From the NCBI GenBank assembly GCA_963729295.1, contig CAVSNJ010000025.1, positions 496,001-560,000 of the forward strand: a stretch of DNA of 64,000 bases, read 5' to 3'. The notes beneath the pieces were generated by a model. The model searched no databases and was not told the origin of the DNA. It worked only from the letters and a program-made list of their open reading frames with translations. This DNA comes from DATJLY01 sp963729295. Its GTDB lineage: Bacteria > Pseudomonadota > Alphaproteobacteria > ATCC43930 > CGMCC-115725. Both the position numbers and the translations under genes were made by a program. Below are positions 52,200 through 61,614 of this stretch, in pieces (within the stretch, counting starts at the first letter, position 1; the number at the start of each line of letters is the position of its first letter).

Positions 52200-53953
52200 C
52201 AGTCGAGCCGCAGTCGCTCTTCGGCGAGGTTATAGAGCCGCCGCCACAGGAGCCGGTTGAACACGAGGACGAAGAGGCACAGGACCGTAATTCCAAGCGC
52301 GAGCCGCGGGAAGTCCCCCTTCTCGGTCTCGATCGCGATATAGGCGCCGATGCCGTGCGCGGTGAGCGTGGTGTTGCCCCACTTGACGATCTCCGACACG
52401 ATGCTCGCGTTCCACGACCCGCCCGAGGCGGTGACGGCGCCGGTCACGAACGCTGGAAAGATCCCGGGCAGCGCGAGCCGCCGCCACCACAGCCAGTTCC
52501 TGACGCCGAGGTTGCCGGCGACGAGCTGGTAGTCGTTGGGTACCGCGAGCGTCCCGGCGATGACGTTGAACAGGATGTACCACTGCGTGCCGAGGATCAT
52601 GAGCGGCGACAGCCAGATCTCGGAATTGAGCCTGAGCGCGACGATGGCCGAGACGGCGAGCGGGAAGAACAGGTTCGCCGGAAAGGCGGCGAGGAACTGG
52701 ATCAACGGCTGCACCCGGTGCGCGAGCGCGGGCCGCAAGCCGATCCACACGCCGACCGGAACCCAGATCAAGGCCGCGAGCACGATCAGCACGATGACGC
52801 GCGTCAACGTGAACGCGCCCAGCACGAAGACATAGCCCACTTCGCGCCATCCGACCTCGACGCGCACGAAATCGTAGATGTAATAGAGCGCGAAGACGGC
52901 GCCGCCGCCGAGCGCGCCGACCCAGAGGCGATCGACCAGCGTGCGGCGCCACGGCGGGACGGGCCTTGCCGCGCGCGCCCTCTGCTGTCCGCGATGCGTC
53001 AGGTGGCTCACGCCGACGGCAATGCTGTCGGCAACGAACGACACGAGGCGGAAGATGCGCGCGCGTTGCAGCATGACGAGGAACCACGGCGGCTCGATCT
53101 CTTCCTCGTTGATCTCGCCCATCTTGAAGCGCTGCGCCCAGGCGAGGAGCGGGCGGAACAGGAGCTGGTCGTAGAGGAGGATCAGCACCAGCATGGCGAG
53201 AATGGCATAGAACACCGCCGCGAGATCGCGCTGATCGATCGCGACCGAGATGTAGGAGCCGATGCCCGGCAGCAGCACGGTGTTGCCGGAGACGCTGATC
53301 GCCTCGCTCGCCACCACGAAGAACCAGCCGCCCGACACCGACATCATCATGTTCCAGACGAGCTGCGGCATGGCGAACGGCACTTCGAGCTGCCAGAAAC
53401 TCTGCCACGCCGAGAGGTGATACATGCGCGCCGCCTCGCGCAGATCGTGCGGCACGGCGCTGAACGATTGATAGAGGCTGAACGTCATGTTCCAGGCTTG
53501 CGAGGTGAAGATCGCAAAGATCGCCGCGCACTCGTAGCCGAGAAGGCTGCCGGGAAAGAGCAACACGAACCCCGTCACGGTGATCGACAGGAAGCCCAGG
53601 ATCGGCACCGATTGCAGCACGTCGAGGATCGGCACCAGAAGTTTTTCGAGCCGCCGGCTCTTGGCCGCGGCGGCGGCGTAGGTGAGGCTGAACACGAGCG
53701 AGACGGCGAGCGCCAGCACCATGCGCAGCACGGTCCTGAGCCCATAGACCGGCAGGTTGCTCGGATCGAGCGAGATGGGAAGCGCCTCGCCCGGCTGATA
53801 AGGCACGTTCATCTGCCGGCTCGCCCAGCCGATCAGCACGATCGTGCCGATGACGAGCGGCAGCGCCACGCCGTCCCAATAGCTGGGACGCAAGCGCTGC
53901 GGCCAGGCAATGAACGGTACTCCCCATCGCTGCGGCATGGGCGGCGTCGCCAT
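52199..53953 (-). CDS. Fused double ABC permease (two BPD_transp_1 domains)
   Basis: 584 aa with two tandem permease domains, roughly 70-280 and 380-575, linked by a charged segment (EINEEEIEPPW and THRGQQRARAARP). Each half has an EAA-type loop (HLSAWQSFWQLEVPFAMPQL and LWWRRLALPGIFPAF), so one polypeptide supplies both halves of the importer. It is co-translated with the ATPase. No binding protein adjoins it, and the substrate is unknown. Confidence 0.9.
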   Translation of the reverse strand: MATPPMPQRWGVPFIAWPQRLRPSYWDGVALPLVIGTIVLIGWASRQMNVPYQPGEALPISLDPSNLPVYGLRTVLRMVLALAVSLVFSLTYAAAAAKSRRLEKLLVPILDVLQSVPILGFLSITVTGFVLLFPGSLLGYECAAIFAIFTSQAWNMTFSLYQSFSAVPHDLREAARMYHLSAWQSFWQLEVPFAMPQLVWNMMMSVSGGWFFVVASEAISVSGNTVLLPGIGSYISVAIDQRDLAAVFYAILAMLVLILLYDQLLFRPLLAWAQRFKMGEINEEEIEPPWFLVMLQRARIFRLVSFVADSIAVGVSHLTHRGQQRARAARPVPPWRRTLVDRLWVGALGGGAVFALYYIYDFVRVEVGWREVGYVFVLGAFTLTRVIVLIVLAALIWVPVGVWIGLRPALAHRVQPLIQFLAAFPANLFFPLAVSAIVALRLNSEIWLSPLMILGTQWYILFNVIAGTLAVPNDYQLVAGNLGVRNWLWWRRLALPGIFPAFVTGAVTASGGSWNASIVSEIVKWGNTTLTAHGIGAYIAIETEKGDFPRLALGITVLCLFVLVFNRLLWRRLYNLAEERLRLD

Positions 53954-54085
53954 CCTCTCGTGCGATCGCGCTCTCTAGCGCATGCCCTCGGACGGCGCGA
54001 CGGGAAATGCCCGCCGTAACGGCGTTGTCACGGTCCTGCAACGAATCCGCGCGCGTGATAGAGTGCGCGCCCGAACGGAGGCGTC

Positions 54086-54928
54086 ATGGACACCGAAATT
54101 CAGCGCGGCATCGAATATGCGAAGCACGACGGTGCGGCCCTCCAGGGCGATCTCTATGCGCCCAAGGGCAAGGGCCCGCATCCGGTCATGGTTGCGGTCC
54201 ATGGCGGCGGCTGGCAGCAGGGCTCGCGCGACAGCTATCGCCATTGGGGGCCGTGGCTCTCCTCGCGCGGCGTGGCGCTCTTCGCCGCGAGCTATCGCCT
54301 CGCCAAGCAGGGCGAGCCGAGCTATCCCGCCGCAATCCACGACATCCGCGCCGCGGTGCAGTTCGTGAAGGGCCGTGCCGATGCGCTCTCGCTCGATGCG
54401 TCCCGCGTCGGGCTCATGGGCGATTCCGCGGGCGCGCAGCTTGCGGCGATGGTGGCGCTCGCCGGCGACCGGCCCGAGTTTGCCGGCCGCCCGCGCGGCA
54501 CCCCGCATGCCGGGCTCGCCACCACGGTCAAGGCGCTGATCGGCGTCTATGGCGTCTATGACCTGGCGCGCCAGTGGAACCACGACATCGTCTCGCGCCC
54601 GCGCGATTCGATCTGCGACAAGTTCCTGGGCGTGGCGCCGATGGACGATCGCCACCGCTATTTCGAGGCATCGCCGCTCTCCTATGCGGTGACGTCGGCG
54701 AACGCCACCGCCGTGCTCCTCGCCTGGGGCAGCGAGGACGATATCGTCGACCGCAGGGAGCAGTCCGAGCCGTTCCTGCTCGCGCTGAAACAGGCGCGGT
54801 TTTACGCCCGAAGCGTCGTGATCGAGGGCGCCGGACATTTCTGGATGTCCGATCCGATCGACGAGCACGACAGTTATTCCGGGCGCTTTGCGCCGCGAGT
54901 TCTTCGTTTTCTCTTGGAGAAACTTTAA
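54086..54928 (+). CDS. Alpha/beta-hydrolase esterase (HSL/BD-FAE-like)
   Basis: 280 aa. Oxyanion motif HGGGW (about 39-43), nucleophile S114 in GDSAG, acid near 225 (SEDDIVDRR) and His near 255 (GAGHFWM). There is no signal peptide, so it is a cytoplasmic esterase or lipase-like enzyme of the hormone-sensitive-lipase/feruloyl-esterase group. GGAGG precedes the ATG. The 3' end carries the first of three AGAAACTTT repeats. Confidence 0.87.
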   Translation: MDTEIQRGIEYAKHDGAALQGDLYAPKGKGPHPVMVAVHGGGWQQGSRDSYRHWGPWLSSRGVALFAASYRLAKQGEPSYPAAIHDIRAAVQFVKGRADALSLDASRVGLMGDSAGAQLAAMVALAGDRPEFAGRPRGTPHAGLATTVKALIGVYGVYDLARQWNHDIVSRPRDSICDKFLGVAPMDDRHRYFEASPLSYAVTSANATAVLLAWGSEDDIVDRREQSEPFLLALKQARFYARSVVIEGAGHFWMSDPIDEHDSYSGRFAPRVLRFLLEKL

Positions 54929-54966
54929 GAGAAACTTTAGCGGCATTTGACTCAATAGAAACTTTC
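54919..54966 (+). promoter_or_regulatory. Three AGAAACTTT direct repeats
   Basis: Identical 9-mers at 54919-54927, 54931-54939 and 54958-54966, spaced 12 and 27 bp. The first is in the 3' end of the esterase gene and the others are in the gap before the phosphorelay. TTGACT-N16-TATTGG (54948-54975) is a weak candidate promoter around the last copy. Confidence 0.4.
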
Positions 54967-55026
54967 ACTATTGGTTAAAGTGTTTGCCCGAGGATTGCCG
55001 ATAATCACCGGTGCCTCGGGTCGTCC

Positions 55027-56571
55027 ATGCCCCCGTCAACCCGCAAACGCAGCTTTTTGGGCTCGAAGTCGGGCCAAGGGCTGATTGCGTTTTTGGCCTT
55101 CTCGCTCGTCGTCTCGATCGCCGTGGCCTGGGGTTTCCTGAGCGCGAGCATGGGGCGGTACGAGGCGCAGCGGAGCCTCGCCAAGGCGACCGAGTTGCGC
55201 CTCGCCGACGCCTTCGTCGACACCTATGCGGAGAGCGCCAATCCGGCACCGGCGGAATCGTTCCGCGCGCGGGCGCTGGCGCGCTTCGGCGCCGTCGCCG
55301 CGGCGAGCCCCGAGGGGCAGATCGCGTGGCAGACCGTGGCGCTCGGCGCATCGCTCTTTCTCGTTCTCGCCGGCGCCGGGCTCACCGCGGCGCTCATCCA
55401 TCAGCGCCAGGCGCACGAGCGCGAAGCGGCGCAGGAAGCGCTGCGCGACAGCGAGGCGAAGCTGCGCGATTTCGCCGCCACCGCGTCCGACTGGTTCTGG
55501 GAGCAGGACGAGAATCTGCGCTTTCTCTCGAGCTCCGCCGGTGCGCCCATTGGGTCGGAGGGGATCATCGGCAAGACCCGGCGCGAGCTCTTCGCGAACG
55601 GCGGCAATTTCGGGCTCACCACAGCGCAGCTCGAGGCGCACGACGCCGATCTCGAAGCGCGCCGGCCGTTTCACAACATACGCTTCCAGCACATCGATGG
55701 CACCAGCCGCATCCGCTACGTCAGCGTCAGCGGCCGGCCGGTGTTCGATTCCGAGGGCCGGTTCCGGGGCTATCGCGGCACCGGACGCGACGTCACCGTC
55801 GAGGTCGCGGCCGAGATCGAATTGGGGATGCGCGTCGAAGAGCGCACCGCCGAGCTGCGCAAGGCGCAGATCGAGCTGCTGCGGCGCGAGAAACTCTCGA
55901 CGCTCGGACAACTCACCGCCACCGTCGCGCACGAGCTGCGCAATCCGCTGAGCGCCATCCGCAACACGGTCTTCACGATCAAAGAAACGATGGCCAGCGC
56001 CGGACTCAATCTCGAGCGGCCGCTCGCGCGCGTCGAACGCAACGTCACGCGCTGCGACCGCATCATCTCCGACCTCCTCGATTTCACGCGCATGCGCGAC
56101 CTGAATTGCGTGCCGCTCGATTTCGACGGCTGGCTCGACGAAGTGCTGAGCGATCAGCGCCTGCCCGACGGCATGAGCTTCAGGCGCGATTTCCGCGCCG
56201 GCGGCCTCCTCGTCAGCTTCGATGCCGAGCGCATGCGCCGCGTCATCGTCAACCTGGTCGAGAACGCGGCGCAGGCGATGACCGATCTGGAGGGGCGCGA
56301 GCGCACGCTCACCGTGGCGACGCGGCTCGACGCGAACGCGTTCGTCGTCACCATCGCCGACACCGGCGCCGGCATCCCCGCCGATATTCTCGGCAAGGTG
56401 TTCGAGCCGTTGTTCAGCACCAAGAGTTTCGGCACGGGGCTTGGCTTGCCGACGGTTCGGCAGATCGTCGAGCAGCACGGCGGCACCGTTTCGATCGCGT
56501 CCGAGGACGGCGCGGGAACCGAGGTCACGATCCGGCTGCCCATGAGCGTCGGCAGGGAAATGGCGGCATGA
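55027..56571 (+). CDS. PAS-containing sensor histidine kinase
   Basis: 514 aa. Membrane helices at about 19-40 and 102-124, a PAS domain at about 140-258 (DWFWEQDENLRFLS through GYRGTGRDVT), a coiled linker, HisKA with phosphoacceptor H302 (VAHELRNPLSAI), and HATPase_c (NLVENAAQAM, DTGAGIP, GTGLGLPTV). It senses an unknown signal. The stop overlaps the dual-receiver gene as ATGA. Confidence 0.93.
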   Translation: MPPSTRKRSFLGSKSGQGLIAFLAFSLVVSIAVAWGFLSASMGRYEAQRSLAKATELRLADAFVDTYAESANPAPAESFRARALARFGAVAAASPEGQIAWQTVALGASLFLVLAGAGLTAALIHQRQAHEREAAQEALRDSEAKLRDFAATASDWFWEQDENLRFLSSSAGAPIGSEGIIGKTRRELFANGGNFGLTTAQLEAHDADLEARRPFHNIRFQHIDGTSRIRYVSVSGRPVFDSEGRFRGYRGTGRDVTVEVAAEIELGMRVEERTAELRKAQIELLRREKLSTLGQLTATVAHELRNPLSAIRNTVFTIKETMASAGLNLERPLARVERNVTRCDRIISDLLDFTRMRDLNCVPLDFDGWLDEVLSDQRLPDGMSFRRDFRAGGLLVSFDAERMRRVIVNLVENAAQAMTDLEGRERTLTVATRLDANAFVVTIADTGAGIPADILGKVFEPLFSTKSFGTGLGLPTVRQIVEQHGGTVSIASEDGAGTEVTIRLPMSVGREMAA

Positions 56572-57314
56572 GCATGCGCGTCTTCATCATCGACGACGAC
56601 CGCGACCACGCCGAGAGCGTGGCCGACGTGCTTGCGATGCGCGGCTTCGAATGCGAGCTCGCATTCAGCGGCGAGGCCGGCCTCGCGCGCTTCCGCGAGG
56701 CGGAGTTCGACATCGTCTTGATGGACGTGAAGCTGCCCGGCATGAACGGCGTTGAGACCTTCTTCGAGTTCCGCAAGTTGAAGCCCAACGTCAAGGTCAT
56801 GCTCATGACCGGCTTCTCGCTCGAGCAGCTCGTGGCGCACGCGGTCGAAAACGGCGCGCTCGGCGTGCTCCGGAAGCCCTTCCAGATTAAGGAGCTGCTC
56901 GAGGTGATCGAGCAGGTGAAGCCGCGCGGCATGGTGCTCGTCGCCGACGACGATCCGGATTTTTCGGAAAGCCTCCAGCCGATCCTGACGCAGCACGGCT
57001 ATCGCGTGCGCATCGCCAACACCGGCGAGGAAGCGTTGGCGCTCGCCTCGCACAATGTGCTCGACTGCCTCATCCTCGACATGCGCATGCCGGTCTTGGG
57101 CGGCATCGAGGTCTATCTGCGCTTGAAGAACGCCGGGCGATCGCTGCCGACCATCTTCATCACCGGCTTCCCCAACGAGCGCAATGCGGCGCTCGCGCGC
57201 CTCTCCCAGCCGCTCGATCAGGGCATCTTGATGAAGCCGTTCGATCCGGCCGAGCTTCTGGCGGCGCTCGACGCCGTGATGGCCGGCCGTCCGCCGCGCC
57301 GCCACATCGCCTGA
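56568..57314 (+). CDS. Dual-receiver response regulator without output domain
   Basis: 248 aa consisting of two REC domains in tandem. The first has acidic residues D9-D11 and phospho-Asp D53 (VLMDVKLPG) with K104 (RKPF). The second has D127-D129 and D171 (LILDMRMP) with a late Lys (MKPF). There is no DNA-binding or enzymatic part, so it can only relay or hold phosphate. It sits between the two kinases, with ATGA overlap to the first. Confidence 0.9.
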   Translation: MSMRVFIIDDDRDHAESVADVLAMRGFECELAFSGEAGLARFREAEFDIVLMDVKLPGMNGVETFFEFRKLKPNVKVMLMTGFSLEQLVAHAVENGALGVLRKPFQIKELLEVIEQVKPRGMVLVADDDPDFSESLQPILTQHGYRVRIANTGEEALALASHNVLDCLILDMRMPVLGGIEVYLRLKNAGRSLPTIFITGFPNERNAALARLSQPLDQGILMKPFDPAELLAALDAVMAGRPPRRHIA

Positions 57315-57319
57315 CGCCC

Positions 57320-58504
57320 GTGGCCGCGCGCCAAAAAGTCCTGATCGTCGACGACGACGCGGAGTTCGCGGAGTCGATCGTCGATCTTTTGACTCCGGCC
57401 GGCTACGAACCCCTCGTCGTCGGCCAGGCCGACGCCGCAACCCAGGCGCTCGCGCGCTTCGCGCCGGCGGTGGCGATGCTCGACGTGCGGCTTGGACGCG
57501 CCTCGGGCGTCGATCTCCTCGCGCGCTTCCGCGCCGAGCGGCCCGAACTCATCTGCATCCTGATGACGGCACATGTCGACACCCAGTCGGCGATCGCGGC
57601 GCTGCGCCAGGGCGCCTACGACTATTTCGACAAATCCTCCGACCCGGCCGAGCTTCTGGCCGTGCTCGGCCGCTGCTTCGAGAAGGCGCGCCTCCAAGAG
57701 GAGAACCGCGCGGCTTACGAGGCCTTGCGCATCGCCAAGGAGGCGGCCGAGAAGGCGAACCGCGCGAAATCGGAATTCCTCGCCAATATCAGCCACGAGC
57801 TGCGCACGCCCTTGAACGCCATCATCGGCTTCTCGGAAGTGATGATGCAGGGCATCTTGGGCCCGGTCACCAACGAGAACTATCGGGGCTACCTGAAGGA
57901 CATCCACGGCAGCGGCATCGATCTTCTCAATATCATCAACGACATTCTCGACCTGTCGAAGGCCGAGGCCGGAAAGCTCGAATTGAGCGAGCAGTCGGTC
58001 GACGTCGCCGCCGTGATCGACGCGGTCGCGCGCCTGATGGCGACCAAGATCGACGTGGCCGGGCTCACGCTCGAGACCAGCATGGCACCGGATCTGAGCC
58101 TGCTCTTCTGCGACCGGCTCAAATTGAAGCAGGTGCTGCTCAATCTCCTCTCCAACGCCGTCAAGTTCACGCCGCATGGCGGGCGCATCTCGATCAGCGC
58201 CAGCTCCGATCCGGCCAAGGGTTACGTCGTCGTCATCCGCGATACCGGCATCGGAATCGCCGAGGACGACATCGCGCGCGTGCTCATGCCGTTCGAGCAG
58301 GTCGAAAGCTCGCTGTCGCGCTCGCACAACGGCACCGGGCTGGGGCTGCCGCTGACGGCGGCAATGATGGAGCTGCATGGCGGCTCGCTCGCATTGACGA
58401 GCGAGCTCGGCCAGGGCACGACCGCGACGATCCGCTTCCCGGCCGAACGCGTCATCGATGGCGTCGAGCGCGCGGCGCCGGCGCTGAAGCGCAGCGCCGG
58501 CTAG
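57320..58504 (+). CDS. Hybrid REC-HisKA-HATPase histidine kinase
   Basis: 394 aa, soluble. N-terminal receiver with phospho-Asp D55 (AMLDVRLG), a coiled linker (about 120-150), HisKA with H159 (FLANISHELRTPLN), and HATPase_c (NLLSNAVKF, DTGIGIAEDD, GTGLGLPLT). The receiver lies before the kinase, an inverted order compared with most hybrids, so phosphate from the dual receiver or first kinase might control its activity. GTG start at 57320. The stop TAG lies in a palindromic repeat. Confidence 0.9.
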   Translation: MAARQKVLIVDDDAEFAESIVDLLTPAGYEPLVVGQADAATQALARFAPAVAMLDVRLGRASGVDLLARFRAERPELICILMTAHVDTQSAIAALRQGAYDYFDKSSDPAELLAVLGRCFEKARLQEENRAAYEALRIAKEAAEKANRAKSEFLANISHELRTPLNAIIGFSEVMMQGILGPVTNENYRGYLKDIHGSGIDLLNIINDILDLSKAEAGKLELSEQSVDVAAVIDAVARLMATKIDVAGLTLETSMAPDLSLLFCDRLKLKQVLLNLLSNAVKFTPHGGRISISASSDPAKGYVVVIRDTGIGIAEDDIARVLMPFEQVESSLSRSHNGTGLGLPLTAAMMELHGGSLALTSELGQGTTATIRFPAERVIDGVERAAPALKRSAG

Positions 58505-58638
58505 AGCAAGATCGCTTCGAATGGAAACGGCGTTTTCCATTCGAAGCGTGACTCTTGCTCTCACTCAAAGAAGTTAGACGATGATTCACGGATCGGGCGG
58601 ATCGCAATGCGATTCCGCCCGATCCGATCATGGTCTAG
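58501..58638. repeat. CTAG-bounded palindromic intergenic element, copy C (composite)
   Basis: Two adjoining palindromes. The left hairpin pairs AGAGCAAGA with TCTTGCTCT and CGCTTCGAATGGAAA with TTTCCATTCGAAGCG (58503-58561). The right pairs CGGATCGGGCGG with CCGCCCGATCCG (58589-58626). The CTAG ends supply TAG stops to the hybrid kinase (58502-58504) and, on the minus strand, to the MetE-like gene (58637-58635). Confidence 0.7.
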
Positions 58639-59780
58639 CGCCAGAAGCGGCGCGTGGCGATGCGCGCGCCTTCCGCCATTGCCGCGAGCTTCGCCCACAC
58701 CACTGCGGGGTCAACCGCGGCCTGGCCGACCCAGGTGCCGAACCCGCAATCGCCGCCAGCGATCACGTTCTCGCGCCCGACCCGCTCGGCATAGCGGCCG
58801 ATGCGCTGCGCGATCAATTCCGGATGCTCGATGAAGTTCGACTTCGATTCGATGACGCCGGGAATGAGCACCTTGCCCGGCGGCAATTTCACCTGATCGA
58901 ACACCGTGTATTCGTGCGCGTGACGCGGATTGGCCGCTTCGAACGAAAGTCCCGCCGGCCGCGCCGCGAACACGATGTCGAGAATGTCGGCGAGCGGCAC
59001 GTCGTAATGATGCGGCCCCTCGTAATTGCCCCAGCACAGATGGAGCCGCATGCGCTCGGGCGGCAGGTTCGCGACCGCCTGGTTCAGCGCCTCGACATGG
59101 AGCCGCGCCATCGTTCGGAACCCGTCGAGGTCGAGGTCGGCGAACTGGATGTGCCGCCCCATCGCCAGGTCGGGACAATCGAGCTGGAGCACGAAGCCGG
59201 CGCCGACGATCGCCTCGTATTCGGGGCGCATCGCCTGGGAAATCGCCTCGAGATAGGCCGCGTGGCTCGGGTAATAGCCGTTGTGGAAGAAGAGCGACAC
59301 GAGGCCCGGCGAGGCGGCGGTCAGGAACCCGTCCCGCGCCGGGCGCTGGTCGATAGCGCGGCGAAGATTGGAAATGTCGCTGCCCACCGCGTCGCCGTCT
59401 CCCGCTCGCACCGGCGCGGTACAGCCCGGCGTCTTGCGACGCGCGCGGCCGGGATCGCCGAAGACGCGCCGCGCCAGCTCGGGGAAATCGACGAGGTCCT
59501 GGTATTGCAGCGGATGGCTCACCCCGCCGAACCCGCCGAGCCGGTCCTTGACGTAGGTCGCATAGCTCGGCTTCGACATTTCGCCGTCATTGACGATGTC
59601 GATGCCGGCCTCGGCCTGATTTGCGACTGAAAGCCGCACCGCGTCCGCGACCGCGGCGGCCAAGGCGGCCGGCGCGACGGGGACGCCGTCCTCCTTGGCG
59701 AACATGGATTTGACCAGTCCTTCGGGCCGCGGCAGGCTGCCGGCGTGGGTCGTTAGAAAGCGGTCCGAGCTTCGCTGCAT
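58635..59780 (-). CDS. MetE C-terminal-like methyltransferase family protein (second copy)
   Basis: 381 aa, paralogue of the protein at 18924. THAGSLPRP, NDGEMSKPSYATYVKD, LQLDCPDLAMGRH, HLCWGNYEGPHHYD, SFEAANPRHAHEY and GGDCGFGTW are shared. The ATG at 59780 is decided by GGAGGGGG. A TATATATA stretch at 59823-59831 may contain the -10. Unlike the first copy it is not next to a transporter. Its likely activity is cobalamin-independent transfer on a thiol; the substrate is unknown. Confidence 0.82.
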   Translation of the reverse strand: MQRSSDRFLTTHAGSLPRPEGLVKSMFAKEDGVPVAPAALAAAVADAVRLSVANQAEAGIDIVNDGEMSKPSYATYVKDRLGGFGGVSHPLQYQDLVDFPELARRVFGDPGRARRKTPGCTAPVRAGDGDAVGSDISNLRRAIDQRPARDGFLTAASPGLVSLFFHNGYYPSHAAYLEAISQAMRPEYEAIVGAGFVLQLDCPDLAMGRHIQFADLDLDGFRTMARLHVEALNQAVANLPPERMRLHLCWGNYEGPHHYDVPLADILDIVFAARPAGLSFEAANPRHAHEYTVFDQVKLPPGKVLIPGVIESKSNFIEHPELIAQRIGRYAERVGRENVIAGGDCGFGTWVGQAAVDPAVVWAKLAAMAEGARIATRRFWR

Positions 59781-59923
59781 GGCACCCCCTCCGCCGGAGT
59801 GCTTGAGCCTCCCCGCGGCGAGGTATATATAAGCCCTTAACAGGCCGGCCGGCGACGCCCACATGCGGCGGGATCGTCGGGCTCCGGATGTACGTTATTT
59901 CCGGTTTTAAGGAAGTCCATCTT

Positions 59924-61546
59924 ATGCGGGCGAGTTATTCCGGCGCCAACGCCCTCGAGCGGCAGCCGGCGCAGGAAGCCGCGTCCCAGGACGCGGACCG
60001 AAACGAGGAGCGGAATCACGAGGCAAACGCCGCCGTCGGCGGCGCCCCTGTGCCTGGAAACTTGTCCGACGACAGCGGCGGCGCGGGCGACGCGCTTCGA
60101 CGCTATTTGCGTGAGATTTCCGGCGCCGAGCTCCTGACCCGCGAGCAGGAGGTGGCGCTCGCCCAGCGTATCGAGGCGGGCCGCGCCGTGCTGTTCTCGG
60201 CGCTCTGCCGCAGCCCCATTTTCGTGGCCGAGATCAAGACCTGGCGCGGTCGCATCACGGCCGGCAACCTGCTGCTGCGCGAGATCATCGATCTCGCCGG
60301 CACCCGGCGCCAGATCCGCGGCGGCGCCGGCGCGGACGAGCCCGAGGTCGAGGCCGATGACGACGAGTCCGGCGGCTCGACCCTCGCCCGGATCGAGGAG
60401 GAGCTGACCCCCGCCGTCCTTGCCGCGTTCAATCGCATCGCGCGCCGCTCCGCCAAGGCGGAAGCCGCGCTCCACCCGATCGTGCTCGACGGGCTCGCGA
60501 TCGACCGGCTGGCGGCCCGGCTCAGGGAGGTGGCGCGCCATCTGGCCGAGGCCGAAGGGCGGCTCGCGCGCCTCGCGGAGAGTGCGCGCGTCGAGCGCGC
60601 CGACTTCATCACGACCTACACCCAGGCGGAATCGGCCGGTGCGTGGCTGAAGAGCCTGAGTCGCCGGCGCGCGCCGGGCTGGGCGCGGCTGCGCAAGGAT
60701 TCCGGCGAGGCCGTGACCGCCGCCATCGCCGAGATCGGCGAGCTTCTGGCCAGCGCCGGCCAGAGCCGCGCCGCCTTCCGCACGCTCATGCTCGAGCTGC
60801 AGCGCGGCTTGCGCGATTCCGAGCGCGCCAAGGACGAGATGGTGCGCGCCAACCTGCGCCTCGTCACCTGGATCGCGCGCCGCCACGTCAATCGCGGCCT
60901 GCCGCTCACCGACCTGATCCAGGAAGGCAATATCGGCCTGATGCGCGCCGTCGAGAAATTCGACTGGCGGCGCGGCTACAAATTCTCGACCTATGCGACC
61001 TGGTGGATCCGCCAGGCGTGCTCGCGCGCGCTCGTGGACCAGGGCCGGCTCATCCGCATCCCGTCGCACATGACCGACGAGGCGCGCCGCGTCATGCGCA
61101 TGGAACGCCACCTCGCGGGCGAGCTGCGCCGCGTCCCGACCGAGGCCGAGCTCGCGGATCGCCTGGGCATGCCGCTCGCCAAGGTGCGCACGGTGCTGGA
61201 GCTGGTGCGCGAGCCCGTCAGCATGGACGCGCCCTTGGGCGAGGATGGCGAGGCGACGATCGGCGACCTCATCGCCGACGATCGCGCGATCCTGCCGCTC
61301 GACGCGGCGGCCGATTCCGAGTTGCGCCGCGCCACCGAAGAGGCGCTTTCGCAGCTGACGCCGCGCGAGGCCGATGTGCTGCGCCTGCGCTTCGGCGTCG
61401 GCACCGCGAGCGAGCACACGCTCGAGGAAGTCGGCCGCAAGTATCAGGTGACGCGCGAACGCATCCGTCAGATCGAGGCGAAGGCGCTCAAGAAGCTTGG
61501 CCGGCGCGGCCATGGCCGGCGGCTCGCGAGCTTCATCGAGCGTTGA
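59924..61546 (+). CDS. RpoD-like sigma-70 factor, short non-essential type
   Basis: 540 aa, smaller than housekeeping RpoD and lacking region 1.1. Region 1.2 (DALRRYLREISGAELLTREQEVALAQRIE, about 63-93), a reduced non-conserved insert (about 120-280), region 2 with DLIQEGNIGLMRAVEKFDWRRGYKFSTYATWWIRQ, region 3, and region 4 with TASEHTLEEVGRKYQVTRERIRQIE are visible (positions only; longer motifs abbreviated). It probably recognises RpoD-like promoters under special conditions. AAGGAAG precedes the ATG at 59924. Confidence 0.85.
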   Translation: MRASYSGANALERQPAQEAASQDADRNEERNHEANAAVGGAPVPGNLSDDSGGAGDALRRYLREISGAELLTREQEVALAQRIEAGRAVLFSALCRSPIFVAEIKTWRGRITAGNLLLREIIDLAGTRRQIRGGAGADEPEVEADDDESGGSTLARIEEELTPAVLAAFNRIARRSAKAEAALHPIVLDGLAIDRLAARLREVARHLAEAEGRLARLAESARVERADFITTYTQAESAGAWLKSLSRRRAPGWARLRKDSGEAVTAAIAEIGELLASAGQSRAAFRTLMLELQRGLRDSERAKDEMVRANLRLVTWIARRHVNRGLPLTDLIQEGNIGLMRAVEKFDWRRGYKFSTYATWWIRQACSRALVDQGRLIRIPSHMTDEARRVMRMERHLAGELRRVPTEAELADRLGMPLAKVRTVLELVREPVSMDAPLGEDGEATIGDLIADDRAILPLDAAADSELRRATEEALSQLTPREADVLRLRFGVGTASEHTLEEVGRKYQVTRERIRQIEAKALKKLGRRGHGRRLASFIER

Positions 61547-61614
61547 CTTGGCGGGTGATTTCCGCTCCCCTGACGGCGTGTATTGTCAAGAATAAATCGT
61601 CAGGAGATCCCGAA

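Noticed and set aside
59837..61513. 558-codon antisense frame opposite the sigma factor
   Set aside because: Mirrors the sigma-factor gene and has no independent start signal or family motif.
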